NCBI GenBank assembly: GCA_963824705.1 | Contig: CAWGQE010000002.1 | Coordinates: 1 to 64,000, forward strand | DNA: 64,000 nt | Source: VRUE01 sp963824705 | GTDB taxonomy: Bacteria; Actinomycetota; Thermoleophilia; Solirubrobacterales; 70-9 | Reading direction: 5' to 3' | Shown: piece by piece, positions 59,599-64,000 of the stretch | Position numbering within the stretch: position 1 is the stretch's first letter | Layout: every line of letters begins with the position of its first letter | The notes under the pieces: generated by a model | The model's database searches: none | What the model was told of the DNA's origin: nothing | What the model saw: the letters and a program-made list of their open reading frames with translations, nothing else | Made by a program: the position numbers and the translations under genes

Positions 59599-59901
59599 GT
59601 GAGCCGGATCGGACTTGGGCGCCACGGCAAGATCGCCGAGAACGCGGGAGATCCACTCGACGGGCTGGTCAACCTCTTCGACATCGGCATCGTCCTCGCG
59701 GTTGCCTTTCTGATCGCGGGGCTGACCCTCACCGTCAATCCCGGCAGCGGCCGGATCCAGCGACGCCCTGGCGCCGACCAAGCCCACGTCCGCGTTCTTC
59801 CCGCTCCCGGCGCGAAACAGCAGGCGCGGGGTAAGGGGAAGCCCGTTGGCACCGCTTATCGGCTTGCCGACGGGCGCCTGGTGATCGTCTCGCCGCGCTG
59901 A
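59599..59901 (+). CDS. DUF2149 family small membrane protein (ExbD-like position)
   Basis: A 100-residue protein with a GTG start one base after the channel gene stop. The motif NAGDPLDGLVNLFDIGIVLAVAFL (about residues 14-37) is the DUF2149 core, with one membrane segment preceded by an Asp-rich face. The C-terminal 50 residues are outside or periplasm-like and end GTAYRLADGRLVIVSPR. DUF2149 genes beside MotA/TolQ/ExbB genes are known near corrinoid/cobalt genes in methanogens (from memory, not checked). A stator or ExbD-like role is inferred from size, topology and position. Confidence 0.8.
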   Translation: MSRIGLGRHGKIAENAGDPLDGLVNLFDIGIVLAVAFLIAGLTLTVNPGSGRIQRRPGADQAHVRVLPAPGAKQQARGKGKPVGTAYRLADGRLVIVSPR

Positions 59902-59903
59902 GC

Positions 59904-60383
59904 TCAGCCGTGAGCCCGGCCGGCGTCGAAGCCACGCTGGTAGGCGTCGAGGAAAGTGGCGGGAAGAGGCTGGTTGTCGGGGCTGTAGCGGGCGGCGGCG
60001 GAGAGGCGGCGGATCAACTCGGCGTGGATCCCTTCGGTGCCGTCGGCACCACGCTGGGCGGCGCCGAGCAAATACCCAAGCTGCAGGTTCGCGGGCCCGC
60101 CGGGTTTGGCCCGCGCCTCGACGTTGAGCTTGGTGGTCGCGGTCAGCATCGCCGCGCCGACAGTCGCCAGGTCACCGCCGGTCTGATTTTGGGCGAGGCA
60201 TTCGGAGATCGGCGTCGCCCCGCCCAGCTCGACCTGACCGGGCGCATCTTCAAGCGCACGCAGATAGGTCGGCGCACCTTCGAGGCAGGCAACCGGAGTC
60301 GAGTCATCCGGCCCGCCACAGCCGCCCAAGATGATCAAGCTGACGACGGAGGCAATCAGCAGGCGCCGGCACATGCGCCGCAT
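59904..60383 (-). CDS. Hypothetical lipoprotein
   Basis: A 159-residue protein with a lipoprotein signal (LLIASVVSLIILGGCGG, lipobox Cys near residue 22). The mature part is helical with VACLEGAPTYLRALEDAPGQ and ending AYQRGFDAGRAHG. No known family. Its stop is 3 bases from the convergent DUF2149 stop. ATG 60383 or 60374 starts just beyond the 117-bp palindrome, which forms its upstream region. Confidence 0.65.
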   Translation of the reverse strand: MRRMCRRLLIASVVSLIILGGCGGPDDSTPVACLEGAPTYLRALEDAPGQVELGGATPISECLAQNQTGGDLATVGAAMLTATTKLNVEARAKPGGPANLQLGYLLGAAQRGADGTEGIHAELIRRLSAAARYSPDNQPLPATFLDAYQRGFDAGRAHG

Positions 60384-60403
60384 CCTATGTCGGCTGTGCT
60401 GCC

Positions 60404-60520
60404 TGGGCCCATTCCGGTGGGGCTGAAACGTCTTGTACTTTTTCGCTGAGGGCAGGCGGGCGACAGCCCAACCGCAATCCACCGAAAAAGTTAAGTGGAA
60501 GCCCTACCGGAATGGGCCCA
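60404..60520. repeat. 117-bp inverted repeat, family A copy 2
   Basis: The left arm (begins TGGGCCCATTCCGGTGGG) and right arm (ends CCCTACCGGAATGGGCCCA) are inverted repeats. The length (117 bp) and the internal blocks ACGTCTTGTACTTTTT and AAAAAGTTAAGTGGAA equal those of the copy at 20765. Arm bases differ between copies in compensating pairs. As in copy 1 it separates two minus-strand genes, just after the stop of the upstream one. Confidence 0.8.
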
Positions 60521-60528
60521 GATCACCG

Positions 60529-61218
60529 CTAGTCCCCACGAGCGGACACCCCGCCGACCTGGGTGACGGAGACGCCGCCGACGGGTCCGCGCTGGTAGTT
60601 CGGGTCGGGCTGCGATTGCTGGGGGATTTCCTGATGACTGACCGGGAAGACCTCGACCCATTCGGCCAGCTGGAACATCGGCGCCGGGGCATGTTCCCAG
60701 GAGAGGTGCAGGTGATTGCCGCAGCCGTGGCCTGCATCGCCGTCGTAGCCGACCCAGCGGAAGGGCGGTCGGGGTTCGTTCTGGACCGGCTCGGCCCAGT
60801 GGGCGAGGCGGGTGATGGCGGCCCAGCTCGCGTCGCATTTGCCAGGCGTCCCGTTCAACGGCACGAGGTCGACCGCGAGCCCGTTGTAGTGATCGGAGTC
60901 GTGGACGTGGCACAGGTTGCAGCCGACGTGTTCGCCGTCGGGCAGAGGTCCCGAGTAGCCGTCGGTGACGTAGATCGGATAGTGGGCGGCGAGCCAGCGC
61001 AGGTCGGGAACGATGCGGCGATCGACCATGTCGCCTTCTTCGTGGGGAACCGAGGCGGGGATCGGGACTATTTCCCCACTGGCGTGGATGAGCTGCGTGG
61101 GAATCGGTGCAGCGGCTGCGGGCACGGCTGCCCAGGCAAGCAATGCGGTGGCGGCGATCGCGACCAGCGCGAGCCGGCCTCGCGCATCCGGCTGGGGTCT
61201 GTCGATTTTCCCTGGCAC
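60529..61218 (-). CDS. Exported M15-like peptidase (D-Ala carboxypeptidase fold)
   Basis: About 229 residues. The signal segment is LALVAIAATALLAWAAVPAAA. The metal-site motifs of the M15/VanY-like fold are visible: DSDHYNGLAVDLVPL (HxxG-AxD type, about residues 105-119) and HGCGNHLHLSWEH (HxH, about 165-177), with an extra CNLC. It would trim peptidoglycan peptides or a wall polymer outside the cell. GTG 61218 is proposed because longer frames overlap the divergent ThDP enzyme gene. The stop is 9 bases from the 117-bp palindrome. Confidence 0.7.
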   Translation of the reverse strand: MPGKIDRPQPDARGRLALVAIAATALLAWAAVPAAAAPIPTQLIHASGEIVPIPASVPHEEGDMVDRRIVPDLRWLAAHYPIYVTDGYSGPLPDGEHVGCNLCHVHDSDHYNGLAVDLVPLNGTPGKCDASWAAITRLAHWAEPVQNEPRPPFRWVGYDGDAGHGCGNHLHLSWEHAPAPMFQLAEWVEVFPVSHQEIPQQSQPDPNYQRGPVGGVSVTQVGGVSARGD

Positions 61219-61279
61219 GTCGCCGTTATCGACAGGCGCACCCGCCCCGCTTGAGCGCTGCAAGGGTAGGGTCCCAGGC

Positions 61280-62878
61280 ATGCCGACCGTGCGCGAGGCC
61301 AGCTTCGACTTCTTCCGTGCCCAGGGGATGACGACCATCTTCGGCAACCCGGGATCGACCGAGCTGCCGATGCTCGCCGACTTCCCCGGCGACTTCCGCT
61401 TCGTGCTCGGCCTGCACGAGGCGGTCGTGGTCGGGATGGCCGACGGCTATGCCCAGGCCTCCGGCCGCACCGCGGTTGCCAACCTGCACACCGCGCCCGG
61501 CGTCGGCAACGCGATGGGAGCGATCTTCAACGCGCAGGCCAACCACACGCCACTCCTGGTCACCGCCGGCCAGCAGACGCGGGCGCAGATGACCCTGCAG
61601 GCGAACCTGACCAACCGCGACGCGATCCGCATGCCCCACCCGCTGGTCAAGTGGTCCTACGAGCCTCCGCGGGCGCAGGACGTTCCGCTCGCCCTCGCCC
61701 ACGGCGCCCACCTCGCCTCGCTGCCGCCGCAGGGTCCCGTCTTCGTCTCGCTGCCGATGGACGACTGGTACGCCGAGGTCGAGGAGGCCGACGTCCGCGA
61801 GGCGATTGGGCGCACGGTGACCGGTCGCGCCGTCGCCGACCCCGAGGCGGTGCGGGCGCTCGCCGAGCGGCTCGACGCCGCGACCAACCCGGTCTTCGTC
61901 GCCGGCCCGGACATCGATGCCAGCGGCGGCTGGGACGCCGCGGTGGCACTGGCCGAGCGCCAGCGCCTGCCAGTCTGGGCGACGCCCGCGCCCGGCGGCG
62001 GCAAACTCGGCTTCCCCGAGGGCCACCCGAACTTCCGCGGCGTGCTGCCGCCGGCGATCGGGCCGGTCGGCCAGACCCTGGAGGGCCACGACCTGATCCT
62101 CGTCGCCGGCAGCTCCGTCTTCCCTTACTACCCATACATCCCCGGCCCGCTGCTTCCCGAGGGGGCGAAGCTGGTCGCGATCACCAGCGACCCGGATGAG
62201 GCGGCACGCGCTCCAATGGGCGATGCCATCGTCGCCGACGTGAAGCTGACCCTGGAGGCGCTGCTGGAGGCGGTGCCGGAGTCCTCGCGCCCCGTGCCCG
62301 AGCCGAACCCGGGGCCGAGCGAAATCCCCGCCGAGGACCCGCTCAACTCCTCCACCGTGCATTCCGCCCTGGGAGAGGTCTTCCCCGAGGACGGCATCGT
62401 CGTGCTCGAGTCGCCCTCCAGCACCCTGGCCCTGCGCAATCAGCTGCGCCTCTCGCGACCCGGCAGCTACTACTTCAGCGCCGGCGGCGGGCTCGGCTTC
62501 GGCCTCCCCGCCGCGGTCGGCGTGCAGCTCGCCCAGCCCGACCGACCGGTGGTCTGCGTGATCGGCGAGGGGTCCGTGCAGTACGCGGTCAGCGCCTTCT
62601 GGAGTGCCGTCGCCTACGACGTGCCGGTCACCTTCCTCGTCCTGCGCAACTCCGAGTACGCGATCCTCAAGTGGTTCGCCGAAGTCGAGTCGGTGCAGGG
62701 TGCGCCCGGCCTCGACCTGCCGGCGCTCGACGTCGCCGCGGTCGCCGCGGGCTACGGCGTCTCGACCCAGGTTGCGAGCGGCCGCGACGAGGTCCGCGAC
62801 GCGCTTGCCAGGGCGCTTGCCTCCTCGCGCCCGGAGCTGGTCGAAGTCCCCGTCCAGCCGGGGATGTCCCTCTTCTGA
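61280..62878 (+). CDS. mdlC: ThDP-dependent benzoylformate decarboxylase-like enzyme
   Basis: A 532-residue member of the acetolactate-synthase-like ThDP family. The N-terminal Pyr domain has TTIFGNPGSTELPMLADFP and the activating glutamate in LGLHEAVVVGMADGYA. The central domain is ordinary. The PP domain has GGGLGFGLPAAVGVQLA and the ThDP/Mg motif VIGEGSVQYAVSAFWSA. Similarity to benzoylformate decarboxylases (MdlC) is from these motifs, and other 2-oxoacid decarboxylases remain possible. ATG 61280 begins at the family N-terminus. The stop overlaps the start of a palindromic element, and an oxidase that could make 2-oxoacids follows. Confidence 0.8.
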   Translation: MPTVREASFDFFRAQGMTTIFGNPGSTELPMLADFPGDFRFVLGLHEAVVVGMADGYAQASGRTAVANLHTAPGVGNAMGAIFNAQANHTPLLVTAGQQTRAQMTLQANLTNRDAIRMPHPLVKWSYEPPRAQDVPLALAHGAHLASLPPQGPVFVSLPMDDWYAEVEEADVREAIGRTVTGRAVADPEAVRALAERLDAATNPVFVAGPDIDASGGWDAAVALAERQRLPVWATPAPGGGKLGFPEGHPNFRGVLPPAIGPVGQTLEGHDLILVAGSSVFPYYPYIPGPLLPEGAKLVAITSDPDEAARAPMGDAIVADVKLTLEALLEAVPESSRPVPEPNPGPSEIPAEDPLNSSTVHSALGEVFPEDGIVVLESPSSTLALRNQLRLSRPGSYYFSAGGGLGFGLPAAVGVQLAQPDRPVVCVIGEGSVQYAVSAFWSAVAYDVPVTFLVLRNSEYAILKWFAEVESVQGAPGLDLPALDVAAVAAGYGVSTQVASGRDEVRDALARALASSRPELVEVPVQPGMSLF

Positions 62879-63004
62879 AATGACGGTCCCAGGAACCGCC
62901 ATGCGGCGTCCTCGGTCGGTCTCCTCGGGTCACGCACGGTAGTGCGCTCCCCTCGTCGTCCCTCCCTGCGTCCTTGCCTGGCGGCCCCTGGGCCGCGTCA
63001 TTTC
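62877..63004. repeat. GAAATGA-ended palindromic element, copy 2
   Basis: A 128-bp element beginning GAAATGACGGTCCCAGG and ending CCTGGGCCGCGTCATTTC. The outer 25-30 bases of each arm are inverted repeats with a few mismatches, and the centre has a CGCAC-GGTA-GTGCG hairpin. It begins in the stop codon of the decarboxylase gene and ends 14 bases before the next ATG. The layout equals that of 45055-45196. Confidence 0.6.
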
Positions 63005-63018
63005 AACCCTGATCGGCG

Positions 63019-64000
63019 ATGAGCACCACCGTCGCCCCTGACCGCGCTCCGGAGTCGCTCGCGGCGGGAGCCGCCCAGCCGCTGCGCGGGGAGCTCGAGG
63101 TGCTGCTCGGCGCCGACCGCGTGTTGGGCCGGGCAAGCGACATCGTCCGCTACGCCTCCGACGCCAGCCCCTACCGGTTGCTGCCGCGTGCGGTGGTGAT
63201 GGCCCGCGATGCGGCGGACGTCGCCAAGACCCTTGCCTACGGTCGCGCCAACGACATCCCCGTCGTCTTCCGCGCCGGTGGAACCAGCCTCAACGGCCAG
63301 GGCCAGAGCGACGGCGTCCTGGTCGACGTGCGGCGTCACTTCGGCGGTGTCGCGGTCGAGGAGGAGGGCGCTTTGGCGCGGGTCAAGCCCGGGATCGTGC
63401 TCGGCCACGCCAACAAGGTGCTCGCCCCCTATGGCCGCAAGCTCGGCCCTGACCCGGCCAGCACCGACATCGCCACGGTCGGTGGCGTGATCGCCAACAA
63501 CTCCGGCGGGATGCGCTGCGGCACGACCAAGGACTCCTACTCGACGGTGCGCTCGATGACCTTTGTCCTGCCCTCGGGGACGACGATCGACACCGCCGCC
63601 TCCGGCGCCGCCGAGCGCTTCGCCGCCGACGAGCCGGAGCTGGCGGCGGGCCTGGGCGCGATCCGCGACGAGGTCCGCGCCGACGCTGAGCTCAGCGAGC
63701 GCATCCGGCGCAAGTTCGCGATCAAGAACACGACCGGCTATCGCCTCTGCGCCTTCTTGGATGCCGAGGAGCCGCTGGAGATCTTCCGCCGCCTCGTCGT
63801 CGGCTCGGAGGGCACGCTGGCCTTCGTCGCCGAGGCGGTCTTCGAGACGGTGCCCCAGCCCGCACACACGACCACCGCCTGGATCCACTTCCCCGGCATC
63901 GACGCGGCGATCGCCCCGGTCCGCGACCTGGTCGACTCGGGCGCGACCGCGGTCGAGCTGATGGTCGCCCCGGCGTTGATCGTCGCCGCCTACAACATGG
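63019..64000 (+). CDS. FAD-binding oxidase, GlcD/D-lactate dehydrogenase type (3' end beyond window)
   Basis: Partial, 327 residues visible. The FAD-binding PCMH domain is clear: VVFRAGGTSLNGQGQSDGVL (about residues 82-101), the block KLGPDPASTDIATVGGVIANNSGG (about 140-163) and TTGYRLCAFLD, then LVVGSEGTLAFVAEAVFETV. It should oxidise a 2-hydroxy acid such as D-lactate or glycolate. The adjacent decarboxylase acts on 2-oxo acids, so the two may form a short catabolic path. The long N-terminus and sequence suggest that a FeS-containing C-terminal part may follow outside the window. Confidence 0.88.
   Translation, partial: MSTTVAPDRAPESLAAGAAQPLRGELEVLLGADRVLGRASDIVRYASDASPYRLLPRAVVMARDAADVAKTLAYGRANDIPVVFRAGGTSLNGQGQSDGVLVDVRRHFGGVAVEEEGALARVKPGIVLGHANKVLAPYGRKLGPDPASTDIATVGGVIANNSGGMRCGTTKDSYSTVRSMTFVLPSGTTIDTAASGAAERFAADEPELAAGLGAIRDEVRADAELSERIRRKFAIKNTTGYRLCAFLDAEEPLEIFRRLVVGSEGTLAFVAEAVFETVPQPAHTTTAWIHFPGIDAAIAPVRDLVDSGATAVELMVAPALIVAAYNM

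Noticed and set aside
61226..62902. A 558-codon minus-strand open frame opposite the decarboxylase gene
   Set aside because: Antisense shadow: the plus strand carries all ThDP-enzyme motifs.

Overview
This is a 64 kb window of uniformly GC-rich DNA with dense, short-spaced, often overlapping genes (ATGA, TGATG and TAGTG junctions). Gene content suggests an actinobacterium of the Thermoleophilia/Solirubrobacterales type: very large secreted NHL/propeller proteins, a collagen-like protein, a ccmABC(D)-hemA-hemC-cobA/hemD cluster, RarA, and a DUF1385 protein. The lineage is inferred from gene families only. I see no prophage, insertion sequence, rRNA or CRISPR array.

Layout. (1) 1-1065: end of an L,D-transpeptidase gene, then pyrE. 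(2) 1200-9573: a promoter and structured leader, a decayed NHL remnant, a collagen-like gene, then a giant NHL/fibronectin/propeller secreted protein and a second large secreted protein. (3) 9656-10448: tRNA-Arg(CCT) and a HEPN/MNT pair. (4) 10573-14790: YceH-like gene, then a minus-strand operon of thioredoxin lipoprotein, NfeD, slipin, galT and a hypothetical gene. (5) 14947-24587: a DEAH helicase convergent with the minus-strand ccmA-ccmB-ccmC-ccmD-hemA-hemC-cobA/hemD-birA run (cytochrome c haem export, tetrapyrrole synthesis, biotin ligase). (6) 24764-26932: three consecutive TetR regulators. (7) 26990-34426: a second copy of leader, NHL/propeller gene and large secreted-protein gene. (8) 34448-52290: housekeeping and metabolic genes (two aldehyde dehydrogenases, rarA, GST-like, DUF1385, methylmalonyl-CoA epimerase, methyltransferase, a third large secreted paralogue, BtrH-like, PAP2, ychF, SpoIID-like, fumC). 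(9) 52293-59901: a locus under three cobalamin riboswitches, encoding secreted transcobalamin-like and DUF4430 proteins, a membrane-anchored alpha/alpha-toroid protein, an ExbB/TolQ/MotA-like channel and a DUF2149 membrane protein. (10) 59904-64000: a lipoprotein, an M15-like peptidase, a benzoylformate-decarboxylase-like ThDP enzyme and the start of a GlcD-type FAD oxidase.

The most interesting region is the cobalamin locus. I read it as a candidate energised corrinoid capture and uptake system: secreted or anchored B12 binders plus a proton-channel pair, all under B12 riboswitches. Its four binder genes carry many single-base frame changes, mostly +1, without in-frame stops, while the flanking genes are intact. 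That is either a local sequence-quality problem or something odd, and raw reads would decide.

A second theme is dispersed palindromic DNA. Two 117-bp inverted repeats share core sequences and have compensating arm changes. Two elements with GAAATGA/TCATTTC ends each fill an intergenic gap. A 143-bp palindrome lies in frame inside birA. The two surface-protein operons also share a conserved promoter and leader hairpin.
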